This document shows positions 8,895-17,041 of a stretch of 64,000 nucleotides of DNA, piece by piece (the stretch's first letter is position 1; every line of letters begins with the position of its first letter). A program made the translations under genes and the position numbers. The stretch comes from Leifsonia sp. ku-ls (GTDB lineage: Bacteria > Actinomycetota > Actinomycetes > Actinomycetales > Microbacteriaceae). The notes beneath the pieces were generated by a model. It made no database searches, was not told where the DNA came from, and saw only the letters and a list, made by a program, of their open reading frames with translations. The DNA lies in NCBI GenBank assembly GCA_003367665.1, contig QKXI01000003.1:285512-349511 (forward strand), given 5' to 3'.

Positions 8895-9200
8895 ATGGCC
8901 AAGAAGTCCAAGATCGCCAAGAACGAGCAGCGCAAGGTCGTCGTCGCTCGCTACGCCGCCAAGCGTGCGGAGCTCAAGAAGGCCCTCGTCGACCCGAACG
9001 GCACCGACGAGTCCCGTGAGGCCGCCCGCGTCGGCCTGCAGAAGCTCCCCCGCGACGCTTCGCCGATCCGCGTCCGCAACCGCGACGCCGTCGACGGCCG
9101 CCCGCGCGGTAACCTCAGCAAGTTCGGCATCTCGCGCGTCCGCTTCCGCGACATGGCGCACCGCGGCGAGCTGCCCGGCATCACCAAGTCGAGCTGGTAA
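8895..9200 (+). CDS. rpsN: 30S ribosomal protein S14, long zinc-free form
   Basis: Small-subunit protein of 101 residues. This is the long S14 type without cysteines ([15 protein letters not shown] at the N terminus; [18 protein letters not shown] and ITKSSW at the C terminus). The zinc-binding S14 is about 61 residues and has CxxC pairs. Last gene of the L28-L33-S14 unit, followed by a strong terminator. Confidence 0.93.
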   Translation: MAKKSKIAKNEQRKVVVARYAAKRAELKKALVDPNGTDESREAARVGLQKLPRDASPIRVRNRDAVDGRPRGNLSKFGISRVRFRDMAHRGELPGITKSSW

Positions 9201-9220
9201 GTCAGCGCGACGACGCTTCA

Positions 9221-9251
9221 AGGGCGTCCGGCTTCGGCCGGGCGCCCTTTT
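9221..9251 (+). terminator. Intrinsic terminator after rpsN
   Basis: AGGGCGTCCGG-CTTCGG-CCGGGCGCCCT forms an 11-bp stem (one G-U pair) followed by TTT. It closes the L28-L33-S14 operon 20 bases after the S14 stop, and also lies just past the convergent gene that ends at 9270. Confidence 0.8.
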
Positions 9252-9269
9252 GCGTGCCGGGGTCGTGGG

Positions 9270-10202
9270 TCAGTGGCCGACCCACTTGGGCTCTTGACCG
9301 GAACGGAGCCAGTACATGGGGAAGCTGGCCTGATGGAAGCGGAGCTCCGTGATGACCGCCCCGGTGAGCCCCGCCAGGTCGCCTTCGTCGGGGTTCTCCG
9401 CGGTCCACGCGCCATCTTCGGGGATCTCGCGGTCGGCGAGCCGCCATGCGCCGACGACCACACGGAAGTTCGGCGAACCGGTGATGGCGATCAGCGCGGT
9501 GGGAACATCCTCCTGGACATGTCCCCACATCGTCGCGGACGGTGCCCAGTACTTGAGGCAGCGCTCCGCGCGCGAGGCAGCATCCCATCCCGGGGACGCC
9601 GGAGCGCGCCCGTCTGAGGGCCGGGCGTTCACGTACACCAGCAGCGCGGAGTGGATGCCCGCATTCTCTAGCTTCTCGGTGAGCTCGGTCGGATCCAGCG
9701 GGACGATGGGCGCGCCGGCGTGTGGGAGGAAGTCGAGAGGTGCGCCCATCTCCGCACCGGAGAGAATCGCCTGGACGGCTTGCGTCGCGACCGCCTGGTT
9801 GCGTGCGTCGCAGAACTCGTAGGCACGAATGTCGCTTCCTGTGCCGTCGGGCAGCGTCGAGCCGAGCACCGTCGGGTATTCCGGATGCGCTTCGGAGTCC
9901 GAGGACGCTTCGATCGCCCCCGACTCGTTCCGCCGGTTGGCGCTTGCATCGGGGTTGGCGAGTTTATCCGCTCTGATCAGGGCCGCTTCTGTCACACCGA
10001 GGTCGCCGTGGCAGCGCTTCGGCAGGCTGAGAGCCCGGAGTGACGGCCAGGTCGTCGCGTTCTGCAGCGCGTCGGCCAACGCACCGTTGGACGAAGCGCC
10101 GAGGTGATGCAGCATCCGGAACGGGTCGCGGGCCTGTCCGATATACGAGACCGGCCCGTTCTCGGTCTCGAGCGCGAACCGGTACACGTAGTAGTCCCCC
10201 AT
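9270..10202 (-). CDS. Unknown protein with a GIY-YIG-like N-terminal domain
   Basis: A 310-residue protein, start ATG 10202 (MGDYYVYRFALE). A longer reading to 10388 would run through the HU promoter and is rejected. Residues 4-90 have the GIY-YIG nuclease plan: YVYR, then GPVSYIGQARDPFRMLHHL (Tyr, Gly and an Arg in the expected places), then VTEAALIRADKLANPDASANRR, which supplies the expected Glu and Asn. The remaining 220 residues match nothing I recognise. No signal peptide or membrane helix. GC content looks 8-10 points below the neighbours, and it splits the S14 operon from HU, which suggests acquisition. No good ribosome binding site is visible, so the exact start is uncertain. Confidence 0.65.
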   Translation of the reverse strand: MGDYYVYRFALETENGPVSYIGQARDPFRMLHHLGASSNGALADALQNATTWPSLRALSLPKRCHGDLGVTEAALIRADKLANPDASANRRNESGAIEASSDSEAHPEYPTVLGSTLPDGTGSDIRAYEFCDARNQAVATQAVQAILSGAEMGAPLDFLPHAGAPIVPLDPTELTEKLENAGIHSALLVYVNARPSDGRAPASPGWDAASRAERCLKYWAPSATMWGHVQEDVPTALIAITGSPNFRVVVGAWRLADREIPEDGAWTAENPDEGDLAGLTGAVITELRFHQASFPMYWLRSGQEPKWVGH

Positions 10203-10250
10203 GCATCCGACCCTATGGCACCCCTGCGCCGCACCGGCCGATTGCAACCA

Positions 10251-10283
10251 AAAGGCCGGAAATCCGCGAGTTTCCGGGCCTTT
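10251..10283. terminator. Bidirectional terminator-like hairpin
   Basis: AAAGGCCGGAAA and TTTCCGGGCCTTT form a 12-bp stem with one bulged base around an 8-base loop, with A and T runs on the two flanks so it could stop transcription either way. It lies upstream of both the GIY-YIG-like gene (minus) and HU (plus), and may insulate them or be left over from the gene order before the insertion. Confidence 0.5.
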
Positions 10284-10391
10284 CTGATACATTCGGTTGC
10301 GGTCGACCGACCAAACGTAACGGCCCAGCGTGGCCTCAACCGTTCCACAAGATAGCTGTAGATCCAGCACAAGGTCCGAGGAGGACACTCA

Positions 10392-10676
10392 ATGGCTGAC
10401 AACCTGAACAAGACCGAGCTCGTTGCCGCCGTCGCCGCGGCGTCGGGTCAGAGCCAGGCCACCGTCTCGAGCGTCGTCGACGCGTTCTTCGCCACCATCA
10501 GCGAGACCGTCGCCAAGGGCGGCAAGGTCACCATCCCGGGCTGGCTCGCCGCTGAGCGCAGCGAGACCGCTGCCCGCACCGGCCGCAACCCGCAGACCGG
10601 CGAGGAGATCTCGATCCCGGCCGGCCACCGCGTCAAGCTGACCGCGGGCTCGAAGCTCAAGGCTGCCGTCAAGTAA
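10392..10676 (+). CDS. hup: HU-family DNA-binding protein
   Basis: Nucleoid-associated, DNA-bending protein of 94 residues. It has the complete HU fold (NKTELVAAVAAASGQSQA helices) and the DNA-embracing beta arm ERSETAARTGRNPQTGEEI with the conserved RNPQTG tip, ending GSKLKAAVK. There is no Lys/Ala-rich tail of the kind fused to HU in mycobacteria. Strong Shine-Dalgarno GAGGAGGA upstream of ATG 10392. Its own terminator follows, so it is probably monocistronic and highly expressed. Confidence 0.95.
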   Translation: MADNLNKTELVAAVAAASGQSQATVSSVVDAFFATISETVAKGGKVTIPGWLAAERSETAARTGRNPQTGEEISIPAGHRVKLTAGSKLKAAVK

Positions 10677-10691
10677 CCTTTCCAGCTTGCC

Positions 10692-10724
10692 CGAGGGCGG
10701 TGCCGCACAGCGGCGCCGCCCTCG
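10692..10724 (+). terminator. Hairpin terminator after hup
   Basis: CGAGGGCGGTGCCGC-ACA-GCGGCGCCGCCCTCG is a 15-bp stem (one G-U) with a 3-base loop, starting 15 bases after the hup stop. No clear U-tract, which is common in high-GC actinobacteria. Confidence 0.7.
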
Positions 10725-10728
10725 TCGC

Positions 10729-10737
10729 TTATCCACA
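10729..10737 (+). other. DnaA-box-like 9-mer
   Basis: A second perfect TTATCCACA in the gap between HU and the CopD/CtaG gene, within a 14-base string identical to positions 62-75. An isolated box; function unknown. Confidence 0.3.
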
Positions 10738-10784
10738 GCCTTCGCCCTCCGGGCGGCCGCCCAGCGGCGGGGACGTAGGCTGGG

Positions 10785-12758
10785 ATGGTGCCACGAATCC
10801 TCCGCGTGATCGGCCCCGCCGTGCTGCTGCTCGCAGCCGCGGCGGCGATGATCGCCGCCCTCGCCTTCGGCGGCGGGGCCGCCGCCCCGCTGCTCGCCGA
10901 CCCCGGCGCGCTGGTGCGCTGGGGCCTGCCGGCGGCGACGCTCGTGGTCAACCTCAGCCTCGCGGGCACAGTCGGTGCGCTCGTGTTGGCGTGCTTCGCG
11001 TTCAGCCCCGACCGCGGCGAGTACGGCACCGCGCTCGATTTCGCGGCGGGCAGCGCTGCGGTGATGACAGTGGCGTCCGCGGCGACCGGGCTCTTCACCT
11101 TCGTCAGCGTCTCCAACGTCCCGTGGTCGTTCGATGCCACGTTCAGCAACGGCCTCAGCTCGTTCATCACCAGCGTGTCCCTCGGCCAGGCGTGGCTCGG
11201 CATCACGCTCATCGCCGCGGCGGTCACCGTGCTCTGCTTCGCGGTGCGCAACCAGACGGCGATCGTCTTCGTTACCCTGCTCGCCATGGCCACCGTCGTC
11301 CCGATGGCGCAGCAGGGGCACAGCGCAGAGGCGGCCGGCCACGACGCGGCGGTCACCTCGTTCGGACTGCACGTGCTGTTCGCGGCGATCTGGCTCGGCG
11401 GCCTTGTCACGCTGATCGTGGTCAAGCACACGTTCGGCAAGGGTCGGCTGCTGACCGTGCTGGAGCGGTACTCCACGGTCGCGCTGGTCTGCTTCGTCGT
11501 CGTTGCCGCCTCCGGCTACGTCAACGCCGAGCTGCGCGTCGGCACGCTGGAGCAGCTGGCGACGCCGTACGGCATCCTGGTGCTGGTCAAGGTCGCCGCG
11601 CTCGTCGCGCTCGGTCTGTTCGGCCTCACCCAGCGCCGCTACCTGATCGCGCGACTCAAGACCTCCGGCGAACCGCGTAGCTTCTGGTGGCTTGTGGTGG
11701 CGGAGCTCGCCTTCATGGGCATCGCGTCCGGCGTCGCCGCCGCGCTCGCGCGAACTGTGACGCCGGTTCCCCAGACGCGTGCGGCCACGCCGACGCCGGC
11801 CGAGATCCTCACCGGCGAGAAGCTCCCGCCCGAACTCACGTGGGGGCGACTGTTCACGTCCTGGAACTTCGACCTGCTCTGGGTGCTCGCCTGCGCTTTC
11901 GCCCTCTTCTTCTACTTCGCCGGCGTCTGGCGGCTGCGTCGCCGCGGCGACAGCTGGCCGATCTACCGCACGGTGCTGTGGACCCTGGGCATCGTCCTGC
12001 TGTTCTACATCACCAACGGCGGTGTGAACGTCTACGAGAAGTACCTCTTCTCCGCGCACATGTCCGCCCACATGGTGCTCACGATGGGCGTTCCGTTGCT
12101 GCTGGTGCCCGGCGCGCCCGTGACGCTAGCGGCCCGAGCGATCCGCAAGCGCCGCGACGGCTCGCGAGGCGGTCGCGAATGGATGCTGCTGGCGGTGCAC
12201 TCGCGCTTCGCGGCGGTCATCTCCAACCCGATCGTCGCGGCGATCCTGTTCGCCGGTTCGCTGTGGGTGTTCTACTACACGCCCATCTTCCGCTGGGCGA
12301 CGACCGACCACATAGGCCACGAGTGGATGGTCGTGCACTTCCTCATCACCGGCTACCTGTTCGTCCAGTCGCTGATCGGAATCGACCCCGTCAAATACCG
12401 GCTCGCCTACCCGTTCCGCCTGCTCCTGCTGCTGCTCACCATGGCGTTCCACGCCTTCTTCGGCCTGTCGATCATGCAGATGCACGGCCTGCTGTTGGCC
12501 GACTGGTTCGGAGCGATGGGCCGCACCTGGGGCGACACCCCGCTGATGGACCAGCAGGCCGGCGGCGGCATCGCGTGGAGCATCGGCGAGATCCCGACCG
12601 TCATCCTCGCGATCGTGGTGGCCATCCAATGGAGCCGCAGCGACGAACGCGAGACCAAGCGCCGCGACCGCAACGCCGACCGCACGGGCGACGCCGAGCT
12701 GCAGGCCTACAACGAGCGCCTGGCGCGGATGGCGGAGCGCGACGGGGCGAGCCGCTAG
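10785..12758 (+). CDS. CopD / CtaG fusion membrane protein (copper handling, cytochrome c oxidase assembly)
   Basis: A 657-residue polytopic membrane protein with two parts. The N-terminal part (about 1-330) resembles CopD: multiple helices and a conserved His in QQGHSAEAAGHDAAV. The C-terminal part (about 350-630) resembles the CtaG/CAG_Cox11 family, with TWGRLFTSWNFD near its start, SAHMSAHMVLTMGVPLLL (His pair), DHIGHEWMVVHFLITGYLF and the FHAFFGLSIM segment. Such fusions are typical of actinobacteria and are thought to deliver copper to cytochrome c oxidase. A cytosolic charged tail rich in Arg and Glu ends the protein. ATG 10785 or the following GTG starts it. Overlaps the convergent downstream gene by 4 bases. 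Confidence 0.8.
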   Translation: MVPRILRVIGPAVLLLAAAAAMIAALAFGGGAAAPLLADPGALVRWGLPAATLVVNLSLAGTVGALVLACFAFSPDRGEYGTALDFAAGSAAVMTVASAATGLFTFVSVSNVPWSFDATFSNGLSSFITSVSLGQAWLGITLIAAAVTVLCFAVRNQTAIVFVTLLAMATVVPMAQQGHSAEAAGHDAAVTSFGLHVLFAAIWLGGLVTLIVVKHTFGKGRLLTVLERYSTVALVCFVVVAASGYVNAELRVGTLEQLATPYGILVLVKVAALVALGLFGLTQRRYLIARLKTSGEPRSFWWLVVAELAFMGIASGVAAALARTVTPVPQTRAATPTPAEILTGEKLPPELTWGRLFTSWNFDLLWVLACAFALFFYFAGVWRLRRRGDSWPIYRTVLWTLGIVLLFYITNGGVNVYEKYLFSAHMSAHMVLTMGVPLLLVPGAPVTLAARAIRKRRDGSRGGREWMLLAVHSRFAAVISNPIVAAILFAGSLWVFYYTPIFRWATTDHIGHEWMVVHFLITGYLFVQSLIGIDPVKYRLAYPFRLLLLLLTMAFHAFFGLSIMQMHGLLLADWFGAMGRTWGDTPLMDQQAGGGIAWSIGEIPTVILAIVVAIQWSRSDERETKRRDRNADRTGDAELQAYNERLARMAERDGASR

Positions 12759-13801
12759 GGATCCTGCGCGACCACGATCGAGAGGGAGCCGTCCGGGCGG
12801 ATCACGACGCTGCTCAGCTTCATCGAGAACGGCTCGTCCTCGCTGCGGGTGCTGACCGTGCCGTCGAAGAGGGATTGGACCGTCGCGGTCAGGTGGGCGA
12901 CCCCCGCCGCGGGCGCGGCCGTCCAGCCGGTGTCGCCCGGCGCGAGCCGCACCACCGGGTACGTGACCATCGACCAGGTCGGGTCGCCCTGCACGCGGTC
13001 GTCGATGACGGCGCCGAACGGGCAGCCGGCCGGCTGCAGCACCCGCTGCTTCGCGCACTCGTCCAGGAAGCCGTTCACCTCTCGCTGCACCGCCTTGGTG
13101 AAAGCGGCGGTCGGCTGGGCGTCCACCGTCGTCTCGGTGACCTCGCCCGCCGCCGGCGCCGTGAGCACGCGACCGGCGCTCACGTAGCGCGAGTCGTGCT
13201 CCAGGGCGAGCGGGGCGAGCGGGAGCACGAGGTAGTCGGCCGACACGCTGAAGGCTTCCGCCGGCTGGGCGGGGGAGGCGGCGCGCGGGCTCACGGTGTG
13301 GTGGCCGACCGTGAAGTCCTTGGCGTGCGCGACGGTGATCCTGGACACACCCAGCGGCGTCGACGCGAACGACCACAGCGGCAGCACGCCGAGCACCGAG
13401 CCGGTCTGCCGCACGTGCAGGGTCGCCGAGACCGGCGTGCCGTCGGCGGAGGCGTTCACCACCACCGCGTGGACGCCGTCGCGGCCGGGGGTGTCCGAGA
13501 CGACCGACACATCCCGGATCGTGGGCAGGATGTCGGAGCGCAGCAGCTCGCGCGACGCCGTGGTCGGCAGCCCGGCGGACGCGAGGGCGGCCTTCGTCGG
13601 GGCGGCGCCGGGCATCGAGAGGGCGGAGCGGAGGTCGTGGGCCGCGATGGAGCGGGCGAACGCCTCAACGAACCCGCTCGGGCTGTAGTACGCCCGCTGC
13701 ACGGCCCCGAAGGTCGCGATGAACGCGAGCAGCAACAGCACGCCGACGCCCGACCAGAGCAGCACGACGCGACGGAGCGCGCGCGTGTCCCCCACAGCCA
13801 T
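12755..13801 (-). CDS. Membrane-anchored exported protein of unknown function
   Basis: 348 residues. A single N-terminal transmembrane segment (RRVVLLWSGVGVLLLLAFI, about 10-30) is followed by a long extracytoplasmic region with no motif I recognise. The outer part looks like two beta-rich repeats (VVSDTPGRDGVHAVVVNASAD... and later SVSADYLVLPLAPL). Two Cys near residue 250-265 could form a disulfide. It ends converging with the CopD/CtaG gene. Function not assignable. Confidence 0.65.
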   Translation of the reverse strand: MAVGDTRALRRVVLLWSGVGVLLLLAFIATFGAVQRAYYSPSGFVEAFARSIAAHDLRSALSMPGAAPTKAALASAGLPTTASRELLRSDILPTIRDVSVVSDTPGRDGVHAVVVNASADGTPVSATLHVRQTGSVLGVLPLWSFASTPLGVSRITVAHAKDFTVGHHTVSPRAASPAQPAEAFSVSADYLVLPLAPLALEHDSRYVSAGRVLTAPAAGEVTETTVDAQPTAAFTKAVQREVNGFLDECAKQRVLQPAGCPFGAVIDDRVQGDPTWSMVTYPVVRLAPGDTGWTAAPAAGVAHLTATVQSLFDGTVSTRSEDEPFSMKLSSVVIRPDGSLSIVVAQDP

Positions 13802-13894
13802 GAGGCCATCCTAGGTTGCTGTGGATGAGCGCCGACCGCGCGCCGGCCGGGGTTAGAGTAGTCCGGCAGGTCGGGTGAGTCGGAAGGGGCGGTC

Positions 13895-15208
13895 ATGGGC
13901 CGGCTTTCACTCTCGCCTGAGCAGCAGGCGGTCTTCGACCTCATCGAGCACACGCGCGAGCACGTGTTCGTCACCGGCCGTGCGGGCACGGGCAAGTCGA
14001 CGCTGCTCAACCACCTTTCGTGGAACACCGAGAAGTCGCTCGTCATCGCCGCGCCGACGGGTGTCGCCGCCCTGAACGTGGGCGGCCAGACCATCCACTC
14101 GCTCTTCCGGCTGCCGATCGGCGTCATCGCCGACCACGCCATCGACCAGAGCGCCGAGCTGCGCAAGCTGCTCAACAGCATCGACACCCTGGTCATCGAC
14201 GAGGTCTCCATGGTCAACGCGGACCTGATGGACGCGATCGACCGCAGCCTGCGGCAGGCGAGGCAGCGCGCGGGCGAGCCGTTCGGCGGTGTCCAGATCG
14301 TGCTGTTCGGCGACCCCTACCAGCTGGCGCCCGTGCCGGGCGACCGGGAGGAGCGTGCCTACTTCGCGGACACCTACCGGTCGATGTGGTTCTTCGACGC
14401 GAAGGTCTGGCAGGAGGCGGAGCTGCGCATCGTCGAGCTGCTCCAGGTGCATCGGCAGCACGAGTCCGACTTCCGGTTCATGCTCAACGCGGTGCGGCAC
14501 GGCCAGGTGACGAAAGAGATCGCCGATCGGCTCAACGAGGTCGGCGCCCGGCCCGCGCCGGACGACGGCACCATCACGCTCGCCACCCGCAACGACACCG
14601 TGAACCGCATCAACGCTCAGGCGCTCGGCCGCCTGCCGGGCCGCGCGCTCACCGCGAAGGCGGAGGTCAGCGGCGACTTCGGCGGCCGCAACTACCCCGC
14701 GGACGAGACGCTGGAGCTCAAGGTCGGCGCGCAGGTCATGTTCCTGCGCAACGACGTCGGCCAGGGCGACGGCCCGCGCTGGGTCAACGGCACGATCGGC
14801 ACCGTGACGAAGATCGACTCCAACGTCTACGTCGAAGTCGACGGCGAAGTGCACGAGGTCGAGCCGGCGATCTGGGAGAAGTTCCGCTACACCTGGTCGC
14901 CGGAGACCAAGAAGCTGACCAAAGACGTGGTGGCCGAGTTCACGCAGTTCCCGCTGCGGCTGGCGTGGGCGGTCACCATCCACAAGTCGCAGGGCAAGAC
15001 CTACGACGCGGCCATCGTCGACCTCGGCTCGCGCGCCTTCACGTCCGGGCAGACGTACGTCGCGCTCAGCCGCATCACAACGCTCGACGGGCTGTACCTG
15101 ACCAGGCCGCTGCGACCGAGCGACATCACCGTCGATCGCGACGTGGAGCGGTTCATGCGCGACGCGCGGCCGGTGACCATGCCGGTCTCGGGCGCGGCGG
15201 CCAGGTGA
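13895..15208 (+). CDS. Pif1-like superfamily 1 DNA helicase
   Basis: A 437-residue helicase, ATP-dependent, probably 5'-3'. Walker A GRAGTGKST (28-36), the Pif1 signature APTGVAALNVGGQTIHSLF (53-71), Walker B LVIDEVSMVNADLMD (99-113), a glutamine motif LFGDPYQLAPV, and the C-terminal AWAVTIHKSQGKTYD with ALSRITTLDGLYL. Compact compared with eukaryotic Pif1; domain 2B is short. Cytosolic. An FHA-domain gene follows after 26 bases and is probably co-transcribed. Confidence 0.85.
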   Translation: MGRLSLSPEQQAVFDLIEHTREHVFVTGRAGTGKSTLLNHLSWNTEKSLVIAAPTGVAALNVGGQTIHSLFRLPIGVIADHAIDQSAELRKLLNSIDTLVIDEVSMVNADLMDAIDRSLRQARQRAGEPFGGVQIVLFGDPYQLAPVPGDREERAYFADTYRSMWFFDAKVWQEAELRIVELLQVHRQHESDFRFMLNAVRHGQVTKEIADRLNEVGARPAPDDGTITLATRNDTVNRINAQALGRLPGRALTAKAEVSGDFGGRNYPADETLELKVGAQVMFLRNDVGQGDGPRWVNGTIGTVTKIDSNVYVEVDGEVHEVEPAIWEKFRYTWSPETKKLTKDVVAEFTQFPLRLAWAVTIHKSQGKTYDAAIVDLGSRAFTSGQTYVALSRITTLDGLYLTRPLRPSDITVDRDVERFMRDARPVTMPVSGAAAR

Positions 15209-15234
15209 GATCGGAACACGAGAGAGGGGCGGAC

Positions 15235-15588
15235 GTGGCGGTGACCTTCGTGCTTGACTTCAGCGACGGACAGCGGGTCGAGACCAGCGGCAACGGCGTG
15301 ATCGGCCGCAACCCGGCGGTGCACACGCCCGGCACCGAGATGGAGGACCCGGGCCACGTCGAACTGATCACCGTGCAGGACGACGCGAAGTCGGTGTCCC
15401 GCGCGCACCTGGCCTTCGGGCAGTACGACGGCGTCTTCTGGGTGATGGACCTCGGCTCGGCCAACGGCACCACCATCAGCTACCCCGGCGACGGCACCTT
15501 CGCATGCGACCCGAACGTCCGACACGAGGTCGACCCCGGCTCGGTGGTCCGCTTCGGCAGCGTCTCGTTCGCCCTCACCCGCCGCTGA
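15235..15588 (+). CDS. Small FHA-domain protein
   Basis: A stand-alone forkhead-associated domain of 117 residues, a phosphothreonine reader. The core motifs are GRNP (about residue 24-27), SVSRAHLAF (about 53-61) and DLGSANGTTI (about 72-81), which include the phosphopeptide-binding Arg, Ser, His and Asn. GTG 15235 is preceded by GAGAGAGGGGCGG. It could recruit a Ser/Thr-kinase substrate to the preceding helicase, but this is only inferred from adjacency. It overlaps the convergent gene by 14 bases. Confidence 0.78.
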   Translation: MAVTFVLDFSDGQRVETSGNGVIGRNPAVHTPGTEMEDPGHVELITVQDDAKSVSRAHLAFGQYDGVFWVMDLGSANGTTISYPGDGTFACDPNVRHEVDPGSVVRFGSVSFALTRR

Positions 15589-16408
15589 GTCGCTTCAACG
15601 ATGGCCGGCCACCGGTCAGTGCGATGGTCTCCAGGCGCCGCATGTCCAGGGTCAGGTCGTCGTGTGTCGATGTCCAGCTGAGGGTCGGCACGGCGAGGCG
15701 CGACCGTTGGTCGCGTAGCCGGAGCAAGATCGCGGTCATTTCCTGGGCCTCGCCCGGGTCGAGTTCCTCTCGGAGATTGACGAGACCGACCGCTGTGACA
15801 ATCGGCGGCGAGGCTCCGAAGATCCCACTCAAGGACGTGAGCAACCTCTGATCCGCCGCTCGGTCGAACTCGACGGGAAGGTAGATTCGACCCCGGTTGA
15901 ATCTGCCGATGAACGGACCGTGCAGCACCGGTTCGAGAGGCGGCGCCGCGCTGAGAACCCGGTTCGCTGCGCGTCGCTCGGTCGGCTCGAAGTCGATGTC
16001 CGCCAGAAGCGTGCAGTGGAGATTCGCCGCACGCCTCTCGATCATGTCGAACGCGACCTTTGTCGCGAACGAGGAAGCAGCGAGCTCGCTGACAAGGCGG
16101 CGACAGCCAGATCGAGTCAGGAAGGAACGGCCGAGGTCCGCGACGAGCGAGACGCGAGCAGGGTCGTATCGGCCGTGATGGTAGCCGTGTCCTTCCCAGT
16201 GATCGATGCGACGCGGGTGCTCCGGCGCCACGTGAGGCAAGTGAGCCGCTCGGTACTGCTCGTCGAAGGAGAGCCCCTCCCCTGTGCGCGGGACCCACCT
16301 CGTTTCGGCGTAGGGGTCGACGAGATCCACGTGCTCGACAGTTTCGTCGCGAGACTCCTCAGCGCGGTTGCAGGGCCGAGGTGCGCCGGCTCCGATCTCC
16401 GCCACCAC
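15575..16408 (-). CDS. Protein of unknown function
   Basis: About 277 residues if it starts at GTG 16408 (GGAGG lies about 12 bases upstream); GTG 16330, beginning MDLVDPYAETRWVP, is the main alternative. Soluble, no signal peptide or membrane segment. NLHCTLLADIDFEP contains an HxTL that recalls the 2H phosphoesterase motif, but the second required HxTL is not clear (THDDLTL near the end), so I do not assign a family. GC content is a few points below its neighbours. It lies 65 bases beyond the stop of the membrane gene upstream and converges with the FHA gene, overlapping it by 14 bases. Confidence 0.55.
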   Translation of the reverse strand: MVAEIGAGAPRPCNRAEESRDETVEHVDLVDPYAETRWVPRTGEGLSFDEQYRAAHLPHVAPEHPRRIDHWEGHGYHHGRYDPARVSLVADLGRSFLTRSGCRRLVSELAASSFATKVAFDMIERRAANLHCTLLADIDFEPTERRAANRVLSAAPPLEPVLHGPFIGRFNRGRIYLPVEFDRAADQRLLTSLSGIFGASPPIVTAVGLVNLREELDPGEAQEMTAILLRLRDQRSRLAVPTLSWTSTHDDLTLDMRRLETIALTGGRPSLKRLSGG

Positions 16409-16473
16409 CTGGTCCAGTCCTCCGCTCCCGCCGCGGTTCTTGGCATCCCACGTCGGCGACGACCCTATCGCGG

Positions 16474-17025
16474 TCAGTGGTGGTGGTGCACCGTGACCGC
16501 CGTCAGGCCGGCCTCGGTCTGGGCCAGCGCGGGGATGGTGACGGCACACACCGCGCAGGCGCTCACGACGAGCGACACGAAGAAGCGGAGGCCGCTCTGG
16601 TCGTGCACCGGGCGGCCGCGGCGGAGCACGACGGCCGCCGTCGCGGCGACGGCGACGTCGAGCAGGGAGGCGACGCCCATGGGCACCGGCGGCAGCGCGA
16701 TCGCCGTGCCTCCGGAGGCCGTCGCCCCGGCGACCGCGAGCGCCGCCCACAGGCCGAGCGGGAGCAGCGCGAGCGCGGGCACGATCCGGAACACGAACGG
16801 TCGGTCGCGCGCCAGCGTCCCGGCCGCCCAGCCCAGCTCGGCGAGCGAGAGCGTGAGGAACGCGGCGAGCAGGACAGGGGGTGCGCTGGGGGCCAGGGCG
16901 GCGTGCAGCAGCCCGGCCCCCAGCGCGGCCACGGCGAGGAACGCGCGGACCGCCGGGCCCACCGCGACAGCCGAGGCGGCCGAGGCGGCGGGGGCGGCCC
17001 GCAGCGTTCCTGTCATCCTGCTCAT
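16474..17025 (-). CDS. Small polytopic membrane protein, unknown function
   Basis: 183 residues, mostly hydrophobic, with about five predicted membrane helices (for example RAFLAVAALGAGLLHAAL and PVLLAAFLTLSLAELGW). The C terminus ends in four His residues, a possible metal-binding tail. It starts MSRMTGT, 16 bases after the stop of the DUF4383 gene upstream (stop at 17042), with which it probably shares an mRNA. No family recognised with certainty. Confidence 0.6.
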   Translation of the reverse strand: MSRMTGTLRAAPAASAASAVAVGPAVRAFLAVAALGAGLLHAALAPSAPPVLLAAFLTLSLAELGWAAGTLARDRPFVFRIVPALALLPLGLWAALAVAGATASGGTAIALPPVPMGVASLLDVAVAATAAVVLRRGRPVHDQSGLRFFVSLVVSACAVCAVTIPALAQTEAGLTAVTVHHHH

Positions 17026-17041
17026 GGGAGCCGTGGCCTGC

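Noticed and set aside
10203-10388. Longer N terminus for the GIY-YIG-like gene, back to 10388
   Set aside because: It would overlap the HU promoter and ribosome site, and the added text has no domain character.
62-10737. A replication origin suggested by DnaA-box matches
   Set aside because: Single scattered boxes, no AT-rich unwinding region and no dnaA or dnaN genes in the window.
16409-16750. N-terminal extension of the 15575-16408 gene
   Set aside because: It overlaps the membrane gene at 16474-17025 and is Arg/Pro-rich shadow text.
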